DNA of 64,000 bases from Microvirga alba. GTDB lineage: Bacteria; Pseudomonadota; Alphaproteobacteria; Rhizobiales; Beijerinckiaceae. The stretch lies in the NCBI RefSeq assembly GCF_015694465.1, contig NZ_JADQDO010000001.1, positions 558,001 through 622,000 on the forward strand. The letters run 5' to 3'. The notes below the pieces were generated by a model. It did no database searches. It was not told where the DNA came from and saw only the letters and a program-made list of their open reading frames with translations. This document shows positions 54,539 to 63,681 of this stretch, in pieces; position 1 is the stretch's first letter; every line of letters starts with the position of its first letter. The position numbers and the translations under genes are program-made.

Positions 54539-55196
54539 CTGAGACTGTCTCCTCGACAGGACGCTCCACGGGAGCAGCAGCCCGCAACCGGGTGATCTCC
54601 GCTTCCATCCGCTCCATGTTGTGAAACAGGCGTTCGCTCGCTAGGCGCAGGAAATAGAAGCCGAATTCCGGGTTCTGGAAGTAGAGCTGACGCACCTGGT
54701 CATAGGTGATGCTCAGGACTTCACCGCTTTCCAGGCATTCCAGGGTCTGGGTGCGTGTGTTGTCCGGGGACATGAAGCCCATCTCGCCGACGACTCGGCC
54801 CCCGGGCAGCTCGATGCCGAGTTCGTTCAGGCGGTAGCGCCCGGACAGGGTATAGAACATGCAATTAGCGCTATCGCCTTTGGCGAACAGCACTTCACCC
54901 GCCGCGATCTTGCGCCGTGCCATGAAGGGTTTGAGCCATTCCATGGACAGGTCGCCCTTGGAGGCCAGCTTCACCTTCCGGATCAGACCGAGCATCTCAT
55001 AGAGCCGCATGCCGTTAAGCGGCAGCAGGATCATGTTCACGACCATGCTCGGATAGAGCCCCATATAGGAGGCGTAGGTCAGCGACACGATATTCGTCGC
55101 GATCCCGATGCAACGCAGCGGGATGATCGTCTTCATCGCGCTGCCGGTGATGGCCAGCGCAGCGCCCAGCCAACCAATCGCTTCAACCCAAGTCAT
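54534..55196 (-). CDS. Membrane protein with C-terminal cyclic-nucleotide-binding domain
   Basis: The product of about 220 residues has two or three hydrophobic segments in its first 65 residues (VEAIGWLGAALAITGSAM and YPSMVVNMILLPLNGMRLYEM in outline) and then a cyclic-nucleotide-binding fold (about 85-200, with GGRVVGEMGFMSPDN). There is no DNA-binding helix, so it is not a Crp-type regulator. The phosphate-binding Arg of true cAMP binders is not obvious. The ATG at 55196 has GGGG upstream; another at 55205 is in frame. It may sense a nucleotide or lipid at the membrane. Confidence 0.75.
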   Translation of the reverse strand: MTWVEAIGWLGAALAITGSAMKTIIPLRCIGIATNIVSLTYASYMGLYPSMVVNMILLPLNGMRLYEMLGLIRKVKLASKGDLSMEWLKPFMARRKIAAGEVLFAKGDSANCMFYTLSGRYRLNELGIELPGGRVVGEMGFMSPDNTRTQTLECLESGEVLSITYDQVRQLYFQNPEFGFYFLRLASERLFHNMERMEAEITRLRAAAPVERPVEETVSA

Positions 55197-55328
55197 GTGC
55201 CCCATCTGTGTTGTGACATGCCGTTACGGCATATACATCAGTTGTGCGGACTTCGGCAGATATGCTCTAGCGCACGCTCACGACAAGGTTAGCGCCACCC
55301 GGTTTCATGGCCGGTTTCACGGCGGAAT

Positions 55329-56525
55329 TCATGGCATGTCGAGGTGGGCGAGGACATGGCCCGGCTTGGCCGCCTGAAGGCCGAACCAGGTCGAGAGAAG
55401 CAGGACGACGGTAAACAGAAGCGCCGGACCGGTCGGACCGCGATAGGTGTCCCGCAGCAGGCTGACGGCGAGGGGGCCGAGCGATGCCCCCAGATAACCG
55501 ATGCTTTGGGACATGCCGGACAGCATGGCCGCCGCCTCCGGCGAGGCCGAGCGCAGCGAGATGAACAACAGCGCCAGCCCGAAAACGCCGCCCTGGCCCA
55601 GGCCCAGGATCAGGCCCCACAGGAGCCGCGTGTCGAGGGGCGCATAGAGCAGGCCGAGAAAGCCCACGACGGTCGCGAGCATGACCAGCAGGATCAGCAG
55701 GCGAGGCGGTAGCCGCTTCGTCGCGAGAGAGGGTACGAGAAGCGCCGTCGCGGTCTGGGCGATGATGGAGACCGAGGTGACGAAACCGGCATCGACCACC
55801 GTCAAACCGCGATCCCGCAGAAGCGTCGGCAGCCAGCCGAGCACAATGAAGGCCAGCGCGGCCTGAAGCCCCATGAAGGCCGTGACGGACCAGGCAACGC
55901 GATCGCGGAACAGGACCGAAAACGGCGGCATCCGCGCTGTGCGGGCAGCACTGGTTCCGGTGAGCGATAGCCCGGCCCACAGGCCGGCCGCCACGAGAGC
56001 GGGAAGGCTCCAGGCGGCGAGCGCCGAGGTCCAGGCTCCCGTGGCGTGCTCCAGAACAGGCGTCAGCCCGGCGGCGCTGGCACCGCCGACGCTCAAAACC
56101 ATGGTGTAGAGGCCCGTCATCAGGCCGAGCCGATGGGAGAAATCCCGACGGATGACGACAGGCAGGAGAACGCCGGCCATGCCGATGGCGGCGCCGGCGG
56201 CAAGGGTGCTGGCCATCAGCGCAGCATGAGAGGGGAAGATCCGCAGGCCGAGGCTTGCCGCCAAGAGCACAAAGAGCAGAAACGTCGCCCGCTCCAGGCC
56301 CAGGCGGGCGGAGAGGAGAGGGGCGAGCGGGCCAAACAGGCCGAAGCAGAGAACCGGCGTCGTGGTCAGGATGCCAGTCCAGAAGCTGCTGATCTCAAGA
56401 CCCTGCCGGATTTCGGCAAGGATGGTCGCAAGGCTCGTCAGCGCCGGCCGAAGGTTGAACGCCGCGACAAGCAGGCACAACGCTATGAGGCCCCCATAAC
56501 GCCATGGCGACGCGGCACGTTTCAT
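55329..56525 (-). CDS. MFS transporter (CynX/NimT-like)
   Basis: This 398-residue protein has about twelve membrane segments and begins RYGGLIALCLLVAAFNLRPALTSL, as in the CynX/NimT cyanate/nitroimidazole group. The GPLAPLLSARLGLERATF loop fits the family motif. The frame is open another 30 codons; the ATG at 56525, or the GTG nine bases before it, is the likely start. It lies 172 bases downstream of an amidohydrolase gene on the same strand and could carry a related substrate or product. Confidence 0.85.
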   Translation of the reverse strand: MKRAASPWRYGGLIALCLLVAAFNLRPALTSLATILAEIRQGLEISSFWTGILTTTPVLCFGLFGPLAPLLSARLGLERATFLLFVLLAASLGLRIFPSHAALMASTLAAGAAIGMAGVLLPVVIRRDFSHRLGLMTGLYTMVLSVGGASAAGLTPVLEHATGAWTSALAAWSLPALVAAGLWAGLSLTGTSAARTARMPPFSVLFRDRVAWSVTAFMGLQAALAFIVLGWLPTLLRDRGLTVVDAGFVTSVSIIAQTATALLVPSLATKRLPPRLLILLVMLATVVGFLGLLYAPLDTRLLWGLILGLGQGGVFGLALLFISLRSASPEAAAMLSGMSQSIGYLGASLGPLAVSLLRDTYRGPTGPALLFTVVLLLSTWFGLQAAKPGHVLAHLDMP

Positions 56526-56697
56526 ATCGGCCACGGAGACTCGGTCGGCATCGAGGGTGCGCAAGGAATGCAAAGTCGTATCCTCTCGGCTGCGTGGCAG
56601 CCGATGACGTCGCAAAGCAGCGTGCTGCTTCGCGTTCTAGTGGGTTGATATGAGGGGCGCCCCGGCGTTGCCGCCAGCGCGCCCGATCTTCTCGGGG

Positions 56698-58152
56698 TCA
56701 GTGCTCGATCTGATCTGTGGCGCGAACGTGATTCCAGAACATGGTGGGCGTTTCCAGCATGTGGTGGAAGCCGGTGCGGTCGAGCATCGCCTCCGTCTCG
56801 CGCTGCGCGTCGTCGAGGATCTCGTCCTCGTCTACGAAGGTCGCCTTGCGGCCCTGATACGCGATGCGTCCATCGACGATGACGGTGTCCACGTCGTTGC
56901 CGTTGGCGAAATAGATCAGGCGGAAGACCGGCATGTTGAGCGGGTAGAGATGCGGACGGCGCAGGTCGAGCAACACCACGTCCGCCTTCTTGCCGGTCTC
57001 GAGCGAGCCGATGTCCTTGTCCATGCCGAGCGCCTTGGCGGCGTCGATGGTGCACATTTCCAGCACGCGTCCCGGCGGCAGCCAGGTGGGGTCTTTGAAA
57101 TAGGTGCGGTGGTAGTGCATGCATTGCTGCATGTGGCGGAACATGTCGCCGGAGCGGTCGGGCGCGGTGGCGTCTGAGCCCAGACACACATTCGCGCCTG
57201 CTTCCAGAAGCTCCGGCACCGGGCAGCGCCCGAGAATCGACGCGATGGCGCTGGGGTTGTGCGCGATATGCGTGCCCGTATCGGCGACGATGCGGATTTC
57301 CTCCGCCGTCAGATCGGTCGAGTGCGAGAGGAGCGCGTTCGGGCCGAGGATGCCCAGTTCCTTCGCATAGACGACGCTGCCCTTGTTGTGCCCGTCCTGC
57401 GTAAAGACGAGTCCCGCCTCGCGGGCGAGGTCGGCGGTCAACACGGCCTGACGACGAGCCTCTGCGAGATCGGCTTCGCCAAGTTGCTCCTGATGTTCCG
57501 GCCGCAGGGTCGGGGTGATGAGGGCGATGTTGAGGCGGCCGCCATGGGCGCCGTGCCAGGTCTTGATGAGCTGCTGGCAGGTGTCGAATTGCTCCTCGAA
57601 GGTCACGGGCCGTTCCACCGCCTTGCCATCAACGAAGCGGGCATAGGTGCGCGGATGCGGCGGCCGCGTCGGGCCGACAGCGACCACGGAGCGGGTGCCA
57701 ACCTCGCGCACGCCTTCGCAATGGGCATCGCCATAGATCGGCTCGTCCGTGCGCAGGATCGTGTCGCCACCGCCGAGCAGGGAGACACCGGTGGTGACGC
57801 CGAATCGCAGACGCTCCAAAGCGGCGAGGCGAGCTTCCGCGCGCCAGAATTCAGGCGTGGAGGCGACCGTGTAGGCCTGTCCGCAGGCATCATACCAGGC
57901 GTCGCTGTCGCCGCCGCCCATGGTCTTGATGAGGCCGTGCCCCGCATGGGCGTGCCCGTCGATGAGACCGGGCATGATGATCTTGTTCTTGGCGTCGATG
58001 ACGGTCGCCGCCTGATGTGCGGCGGTCACCTCGGCGGTGGTGCCGACGGCGATGATGCGGTCGTCTTGAATGGCGACCGCGCCGTCTTCAATGACCCGGC
58101 GCTGCGGGTCCATCGTCACGACGATGCCGTTGGTGATGAGAATATCAGCCAT
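56698..58152 (-). CDS. Amidohydrolase of the TrzA/AtzA/SsnA deaminase group
   Basis: This 484-residue metal-dependent hydrolase has the TIM-barrel ligands: His67 and His69 in GLIDGHAHAGHG, His255 in TQDGHNKGS, His277 in LLSHSTDL and Asp327 in LGSDATAP. The group includes chlorohydrolases and deaminases acting on N-heterocycles (triazines, guanine-like bases, S-adenosylhomocysteine). The HAH pair is intact, but the exact substrate is unknown. It lies 18 bases downstream of a fused oligopeptide-type ATPase and is probably the last part of that operon, so the imported compound may be its substrate. Confidence 0.88.
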   Translation of the reverse strand: MADILITNGIVVTMDPQRRVIEDGAVAIQDDRIIAVGTTAEVTAAHQAATVIDAKNKIIMPGLIDGHAHAGHGLIKTMGGGDSDAWYDACGQAYTVASTPEFWRAEARLAALERLRFGVTTGVSLLGGGDTILRTDEPIYGDAHCEGVREVGTRSVVAVGPTRPPHPRTYARFVDGKAVERPVTFEEQFDTCQQLIKTWHGAHGGRLNIALITPTLRPEHQEQLGEADLAEARRQAVLTADLAREAGLVFTQDGHNKGSVVYAKELGILGPNALLSHSTDLTAEEIRIVADTGTHIAHNPSAIASILGRCPVPELLEAGANVCLGSDATAPDRSGDMFRHMQQCMHYHRTYFKDPTWLPPGRVLEMCTIDAAKALGMDKDIGSLETGKKADVVLLDLRRPHLYPLNMPVFRLIYFANGNDVDTVIVDGRIAYQGRKATFVDEDEILDDAQRETEAMLDRTGFHHMLETPTMFWNHVRATDQIEH

Positions 58153-58170
58153 ATGCAGAACTCCAGTCGG

Positions 58171-59901
58171 TCAGGCGGCTTCGGATTCGCCGCGAATACG
58201 GTCGAGGGTCGGAACGAGGGACAGCAATTCCTTGGTGTAGGGATGCTGCGGGGCCTCGAAGAGGGTCTCAGACTCGGCTTCTTCCACGAGCTTGCCGCTG
58301 CGCATCACGGCGACGCGGTCGCACATCTGGCGCACCACGGCGAGGTCATGGCTGATCAGAAGCAGGGTCAGGCCGGTAGCATCGCGCAGGTCCTTCAACA
58401 GGTTGAGGATCTGGGCCTGCACCGACACGTCGAGGGAGGATGTCGGCTCGTCGCAGACGATGAGCTTGGGCCTTGCACCGAGCGCGCGGGAGATCGACAG
58501 GCGCTGCCGCTGCCCGCCTGAGAAGGCGTGCGGGAAACGTTCCGCCGCTTCTGCCTCGAGCCCCACCGCCTCGATCAGGCGCGCCACGTCATCCTTTGCC
58601 TCCGCCGCCGTCGCGGCGAGGCGGTAGAAGAGGATCGGCTCGGCAAGGATCGAGCCGATGCGCATGCGGCTGTTGAGCGACGAATAGGGATCCTGGAAAA
58701 TCATCTGGATCGCTTGGCGCAAAGGCCCCACGCGACGCACCGCGCCTTCACCGGCCACATTCTGCCCGCGATAGACCACGCGGCCTGCCGTTGGGCGCAC
58801 GAGGCCCGAGACCACATTGGCGATGGTGGTCTTGCCGCAGCCGGACTCCCCGACAAGGCCGAAAACTTCGCCGCTATGGACCGAGAAGCTGACGCCATCG
58901 ACCGCGCGGAACGTGTGTCCCTTCGAGCCGGGAAGCAAGCCGCTGGTGACGTATTCCACGCACAGGTTCTCGACCGAGAGGATCGGCGTTCCGTCCGCAA
59001 TCGCGTCCGCGCGCTCGGCCTTGCCGCGAAGTGCCGCGCGGGCCTCCGCTGCCCGGCCCTTGCCTTCCTCTCCGATGACGGGGAAGCGATCGAGCTTTGC
59101 ATCGATGCGTGGCACCGCGCCGATCAGAGCCTTGGCGTAAGGCGCCTTCGGACGGCGCAGCACTTCCGCTGTCGGTCCCGTCTCCACCACCTTGCCGCGA
59201 TGCATGATCGTGACCCGGTCGGCGATCTGCGCCACCACGCCCATATTGTGCGTGACGAGCAGGATGCCGATGCCGCGTTGATCCGCGAGATCGCGCAGCA
59301 GTTTGAGGATTTGCGCCTGTACCGATACGTCGAGCGCGGTGGTTGGTTCGTCGGCCACCACGAGCTTCGGATCGCAGGAGAGAGCCGCCGCGATGACCAC
59401 GCGCTGACGCTGGCCGCCTGAGAGCTGATGCGGATAGGCTTTCAACCTGCGCTCGGGCTCGGGGATGCCGACGGCCTCCAGCAGAGACAAGGCGCGGGCT
59501 CGCGCTGCCGCCTTATCGAGTTTCAAATGCGTCCGCATGGTCTCGGTAAGCTGACTTTCGACCGTGAAGAGCGGGTTCAGGCTCGTCATCGGATCCTGAA
59601 ACACCGCGCCCACATCGCGCCCCAGCACGACGCCCTCGGCCGAGCCCTTGCTCGGATCAAGCGGCTTGCCGCCGATATGGATGGAGCCCGCGGCGATGTG
59701 GCCGGGCTTTTCGAGAAGCCCCATCACCGCGTTGCCGATGGTGGTCTTACCTGCGCCCGATTCACCGACGAGCGCGTGGATCTCGCCGGGCTGGATTACC
59801 AGCGAGGCGCTCTCCACGGCCGTGAACACGGCGCCGTTGGCAAGCGGATACTCGACGCGCAGGTTCTCGATCGCGAGGACAGGCGGTTTTACAGCGCTCA
59901 T
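58171..59901 (-). CDS. Fused dual ABC ATPase of a peptide/opine-type importer (DppD-DppF-like)
   Basis: This 576-residue protein has two complete ABC domains. The first has GESGAGKTT, LSGGQRQRVVIAAAL and VADEPTTALDVS; the second has GESGCGKTT, FSGGQRQRLSISRAL and CDEPTSSLDVS. Each half carries the C-terminal oligopeptide-ATPase region. Fusion of the two ATPases is common in this transporter class. Its ATG at 59901 overlaps the DppC-like gene by four bases. The frame stays open upstream but only in the overlapping permease. Confidence 0.93.
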   Translation of the reverse strand: MSAVKPPVLAIENLRVEYPLANGAVFTAVESASLVIQPGEIHALVGESGAGKTTIGNAVMGLLEKPGHIAAGSIHIGGKPLDPSKGSAEGVVLGRDVGAVFQDPMTSLNPLFTVESQLTETMRTHLKLDKAAARARALSLLEAVGIPEPERRLKAYPHQLSGGQRQRVVIAAALSCDPKLVVADEPTTALDVSVQAQILKLLRDLADQRGIGILLVTHNMGVVAQIADRVTIMHRGKVVETGPTAEVLRRPKAPYAKALIGAVPRIDAKLDRFPVIGEEGKGRAAEARAALRGKAERADAIADGTPILSVENLCVEYVTSGLLPGSKGHTFRAVDGVSFSVHSGEVFGLVGESGCGKTTIANVVSGLVRPTAGRVVYRGQNVAGEGAVRRVGPLRQAIQMIFQDPYSSLNSRMRIGSILAEPILFYRLAATAAEAKDDVARLIEAVGLEAEAAERFPHAFSGGQRQRLSISRALGARPKLIVCDEPTSSLDVSVQAQILNLLKDLRDATGLTLLLISHDLAVVRQMCDRVAVMRSGKLVEEAESETLFEAPQHPYTKELLSLVPTLDRIRGESEAA

Positions 59902-60809
59902 CGTTTCACCCGCAGTTTGGGATTGAAGCGGTCGCGGAGCCAATCGCCCACGATGTTGACGGCCAGAACGAGGATCACGAGAGCCAGCGCCGGGAACAAG
60001 GCGATCCACCAGATGCCCGAGAACACGAACTCGTTGCCAATGCGGATCAGCGTGCCGAGGGAGGGATAGGTCGGCGGCATGCCGACGCCGAGGAAGGAGA
60101 GGGTCGCTTCCGTCAGTACGGCGGCGGCGAGGTTGATGGTGGAAATCACCAGAACCGGGCTCATCACGTTCGGCAGGATGTGCCGGAGCATGATGCGGCG
60201 GGAGGGCAGGCCGATCACTTTGGCCGCGCGGACGTAGTCCTTGGCGGTTTCCACCATCGTCGCGGCGCGCACCGTGCGGGCGTATTGCACCCATTCATTG
60301 GTGGCGATGGCGCAGATCAGGATGATCGGAGCCCATTCCGCCGTCGCCGCCCCCGGAAAAACCGCGCGGGCGACGCCGCTCACGAGAAGCGCGAGCAGGA
60401 TGGTGGGAAAGCTGAGGATCACATCGCCGATGCGCATGATGAGCGCATCGACCTTGCCGCCGAAATAGCCGGCGAGCAGGCCGAGCATGACGCCCAGCGT
60501 CGCCGCGACCAGAACCGCGCCGCCGCCGATCATGATGGAGACGCGGGCCCCGTAGAGCATGGTCGAAAGCAGGTCGCGCCCCTGGTTGTCGGTGCCGAGA
60601 AGGAAGTGCGCGTCGCCGTCGGCAGTGAAAGCCGGCGGAAGTTCCGCGTTCATCAAGTCGAAACTCGCGAGATTGGTGGGATCGTAGGGCGCGATCCACG
60701 AAGCGAGCAGGGCGCAGGCGACGATGATGAGGGCCAAAGCCGCTGCCGCCAGGACGGAGATCGGAGCTCCGATGCGGGTGATGAGGCCGGGAGAAGCGAG
60801 CGTTTTCAT
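59898..60809 (-). CDS. Peptide/opine-type ABC transporter permease (DppC-like)
   Basis: This 303-residue protein has about six membrane helices, the DppC N-terminal domain (WIAPYDPTNLASFD), LLGTDNQGRDLLS, and the ATPase-contact loop YVRAAKVIGLPSRRIMLRHILPN. It pairs with the DppB-like protein encoded just upstream, whose stop overlaps its start. The ATG at 60809 is chosen for the correct family length. Confidence 0.93.
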   Translation of the reverse strand: MKTLASPGLITRIGAPISVLAAAALALIIVACALLASWIAPYDPTNLASFDLMNAELPPAFTADGDAHFLLGTDNQGRDLLSTMLYGARVSIMIGGGAVLVAATLGVMLGLLAGYFGGKVDALIMRIGDVILSFPTILLALLVSGVARAVFPGAATAEWAPIILICAIATNEWVQYARTVRAATMVETAKDYVRAAKVIGLPSRRIMLRHILPNVMSPVLVISTINLAAAVLTEATLSFLGVGMPPTYPSLGTLIRIGNEFVFSGIWWIALFPALALVILVLAVNIVGDWLRDRFNPKLRVKR

Positions 60810-61777
60810 GCGGACCTCGCGCGCAGGCGGGGATCGACGACCGCGTAGAGGATGTCGACCACGGTGTTGATGATGACGAAGAGCAGGCCGACGAAGAGCA
60901 GGTAGGCGGCCATGACGGGAATATCGACGAAGCTCACCGCCTGGATGAACAGGAGCCCCATGCCCGGCCATTGGAAGACCGTCTCGGTGATGATGGCGAA
61001 GGCGATGAGGGAACCGATCTGCAAGCCGGTGACGGTAATCACCGGCATCAGCGCGTTGCGCAGCGCCAGCCGGAAGTGGATGTAGCGGGTCGGCAATCCG
61101 CGCGCCTTGGCGAAGCGGATATAGTCGCTCGACAGCACGTCGATCATCTCTGCGCGCACGAGGCGCATGATGAGGGTGAGCTGATAGAGCGCGAGCGTGA
61201 TGCCGGGCAGGAGCAGGGATTTCAGGCCGCTCCAGGTCAAAAACCCGGTGGACCACCAGCCTAGTTCCACCACCTGTCCGCGCCCGAAGGAGGGCAGCCA
61301 GCCCAATGTGACGGCGAAGACCAGGATCAGCACGATGCCGGTGACGAACGTTGGAGTCGAGATGCCGATGAGCGACAGCGCCTGAACCAGCCGCGCCGCC
61401 ACGCCGTTCGGTTTGAGGGCGCACAACACGCCAAGCGGGATGCCGAGTGAGAGCGAGAGGATCGTCGCAATGATGACGAGTTCGAGGGTGGCGGGCAGCC
61501 GCTCTGCGATCAGTTGCGTCACGGGCCGCTGGTTGCGGAAGCTGATGCCGAGATCACCGCTCAAGGTGCGGGCGAGAAAACGCCCATATTGCACGACGAC
61601 TGGTTGATCGATGCCGAGCGTGCGGCGCAATTCCGCCTTCTCTTCGACCGAGGCGTTCTCGCGCGCCATGCTGGCGACGGGATCGCCCACATAGCGGAAC
61701 ATCACGAAGGACACCGCCGAGACGACGAGCATCACGAGAGCCGCTTGGCCGAGGCGGGACAAAAGGACTTTCAACAT
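60806..61777 (-). CDS. Peptide/opine-type ABC transporter permease (DppB-like)
   Basis: This 323-residue permease has the DppB layout: LSRLGQAALVMLVVSAVSFVMFRYVGDPV at the N-terminus, a periplasmic loop, and the contact loop DYIRFAKARGLPTRYIHFRLALRNAL. The start is probably the ATG at 61777; a GTG at 61786 is also in frame. Its stop overlaps the DppC-like start by four bases. A hairpin lies between it and the binding-protein gene. Confidence 0.92.
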   Translation of the reverse strand: MLKVLLSRLGQAALVMLVVSAVSFVMFRYVGDPVASMARENASVEEKAELRRTLGIDQPVVVQYGRFLARTLSGDLGISFRNQRPVTQLIAERLPATLELVIIATILSLSLGIPLGVLCALKPNGVAARLVQALSLIGISTPTFVTGIVLILVFAVTLGWLPSFGRGQVVELGWWSTGFLTWSGLKSLLLPGITLALYQLTLIMRLVRAEMIDVLSSDYIRFAKARGLPTRYIHFRLALRNALMPVITVTGLQIGSLIAFAIITETVFQWPGMGLLFIQAVSFVDIPVMAAYLLFVGLLFVIINTVVDILYAVVDPRLRARSA

Positions 61778-61788
61778 TGGGGTCACTG

Positions 61789-61818
61789 GCGGCCCGCCCC
61801 AAGTGAAGGACGGGCCGC
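61789..61818 (-). other. Hairpin between binding-protein and permease genes
   Basis: Arms GCGGCCCG and CGGGCCGC (8 bp) enclose a 14-base loop in the 60-base gap between the two genes. There is no T run, so it is more likely an mRNA-stabilising or attenuating structure than a terminator. Confidence 0.4.
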
Positions 61819-61837
61819 TTGTCCTTGCTAAAGGGGC

Positions 61838-63406
61838 CTACTTCACGTTGGCGAACCAGAGGCGGACATATTCGTCCGCAAACTGGGGCACATCCACGCC
61901 GTCACGCACGGCCCAGGCGAGGGGCTGCTGATGGATCGGGATGTAGGCGACCGAATCGCGGGCGATTTTCAGCGTTTCCACCAGCATCGCGCGGCGCTTG
62001 GTCTCATCCATCTCGACCGCCGCCTTGCGAGTCAGCGCGTCGATCTGCGGGTTGGCGAGGCCACCGGAATTGGAGCCGCCATAGCCTTCCTTCTGTTCGG
62101 CGAGGAGCGAAGCGAGGACGCTGAAGCCGTCCATGGGCGGAAGCGTCGCCCAACCGACCATGGAAACGTCGAACTCGAAGCGATCCTGACGCGGGAAGTA
62201 GGTCGCGCGGGATTCCGTCTGCAGATCGGTCTGGATGCCGACCTTGGTCCACATGGACGCGATGGCGACGCAGGTCTGCTCGTCGTTGATGTAGCGGTCG
62301 TTCGGGCAATTGAGCTTGGTCTTGAAGCCGTTCGGATAACCGGCCTCGGCCAGAAGCTTCTTCGCCTTCTCCGGGTCGTATCCGAAGGGTTGATCGTTGT
62401 CCTTCGAATAGCCCGGCACCGGCGGGGCGACGAGGGTGCCCGTGTTGCGGGACTTGTCGCGCATCACGCGCTTCTTGATCGCCTCGAAGTCGATGGCGTG
62501 CCACATCGCCTGGCGCACCTTGAGGTCGAGCATCGGGTTCTTCTGCCCGGGCATCGCCTTCAATTCAGGGCGAAATGGCACGGTCAGCATGATCAGGCGA
62601 AGCGAGGGCTCCTCGACAACCTTGAAGCCGGGAGCCGCGCTGATCCGCTGCAGGTCCTGCAGGGGGGCAGGCGCGATCAGATCGAGTTCGCCGGAGAGAA
62701 GCGCCGCGACGCGGGTGGCGTCCGATTTCACCGGCTTGAATTCGATGCGCGTGAGGTTGTGTTGCGGCTTATCCCACCAATCCGTGTTGACGACGAAGTT
62801 GGTGCCGGCATCGGGCTTGTAGGACTCGATCTTGAAGGGACCGGTGCCGACGGCGGTGGTCGAGGCGGCGGTGGTGACGCCGGTCGCGATGTTGCCGGGC
62901 TTCAAGGCGTTGTTCGCCTGCATCCACTTTTTGTCCATGATGTAGACGCCGGCGAGATCGTTGAGCAGCAGCGGGTAGGGGCCCTGCGTCATGATGTCGA
63001 CCGTATAATCGTCCACCTTCACGGCCTTCACGATGGTGGCGACGTTGCCGCGAGCGCGGGACGTCGGGTCCAGAAGGCGGTCGAACGAGGCGACCACGTC
63101 ATCGGCAGTGAAGGCATCTCCGTTGTGGAACTTCACACCCTTGCGCAGCTCGAAACGCCAGGTATCCGGCGCAACATTCTTCCAGCTCACCGCCAGCGCC
63201 GGCTCTAGTTCGAGGTTGCGGTTACGGCGCACCAGCGGGTCGAAGACGTGGTGCAGCATGCTGGTCGTGAAGCTCTCCGTGTGGGCGTACGGATCGAGCG
63301 TGGTGATGTCGGTCGGCGAGGACCACCGCAGGGTCTTGGCCTCCGCGGACACGCCCATCAGGGCACCCACGGCGACGGATAGGCAGGCGACGAGCTTTGT
63401 CTTCAT
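61838..63406 (-). CDS. Family 5 extracellular solute-binding protein (peptide/opine/nickel type)
   Basis: This 522-residue periplasmic protein captures the substrate of the Dpp-like importer. The signal peptide ends near residue 23 (VSAEAK). LRWSSPTDITTLDPYAHTES, WRFELRKGVKFHNGDAFTADDV and the C-terminal IPIHQQPLAWAVRDGV are characteristic of family 5. GGAGG lies 7 bases before the ATG. It is the first gene of the operon. The ligand is unknown; the downstream amidohydrolase hints at a nitrogen heterocycle or amide. Confidence 0.93.
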   Translation of the reverse strand: MKTKLVACLSVAVGALMGVSAEAKTLRWSSPTDITTLDPYAHTESFTTSMLHHVFDPLVRRNRNLELEPALAVSWKNVAPDTWRFELRKGVKFHNGDAFTADDVVASFDRLLDPTSRARGNVATIVKAVKVDDYTVDIMTQGPYPLLLNDLAGVYIMDKKWMQANNALKPGNIATGVTTAASTTAVGTGPFKIESYKPDAGTNFVVNTDWWDKPQHNLTRIEFKPVKSDATRVAALLSGELDLIAPAPLQDLQRISAAPGFKVVEEPSLRLIMLTVPFRPELKAMPGQKNPMLDLKVRQAMWHAIDFEAIKKRVMRDKSRNTGTLVAPPVPGYSKDNDQPFGYDPEKAKKLLAEAGYPNGFKTKLNCPNDRYINDEQTCVAIASMWTKVGIQTDLQTESRATYFPRQDRFEFDVSMVGWATLPPMDGFSVLASLLAEQKEGYGGSNSGGLANPQIDALTRKAAVEMDETKRRAMLVETLKIARDSVAYIPIHQQPLAWAVRDGVDVPQFADEYVRLWFANVK

Positions 63407-63441
63407 GATGAGCCTCCGCTGAACCTTCTGGATTGGTTCTT

Positions 63442-63475
63442 ATTGCATACAATGCACTTTGAGTTTGCATACAAT
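63442..63475. promoter_or_regulatory. Probable GntR/FCD operator: two phased copies of a TTGCATACAAT site
   Basis: ATTGCATACAAT (63442-63453) and TTTGCATACAAT (63464-63475) start 22 bases apart, about two helix turns. Each is a near-palindrome with ATTG...CAAT ends, as usual for FCD-type GntR sites. They lie 35-70 bases before the binding-protein start, where a promoter would be. Confidence 0.7.
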
Positions 63476-63681
63476 ATTTTTGACGTCAACGCCGCTTGCG
63501 TCGAACGGAGGCTAAAATTTTGGCAACAAGATTTTCGCCGCGCGAAAACGCACACTGAGTGGGTTCAAGTTAGCTCTATGAGGGATTAGTCAAGAAGAGC
63601 GCTTCTGCTTTCCGCGCGACGACATCGTGTCGCGGTCAAAGCAGAGCCTGGAAGACGTCCGATGCTGGAGAGGGCAGGCTC

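Noticed and set aside
61789..61818. Hairpin before the DppB-like gene as a terminator
   Set aside because: It has no T run and lies inside an evident operon, so it was kept only as a generic hairpin.
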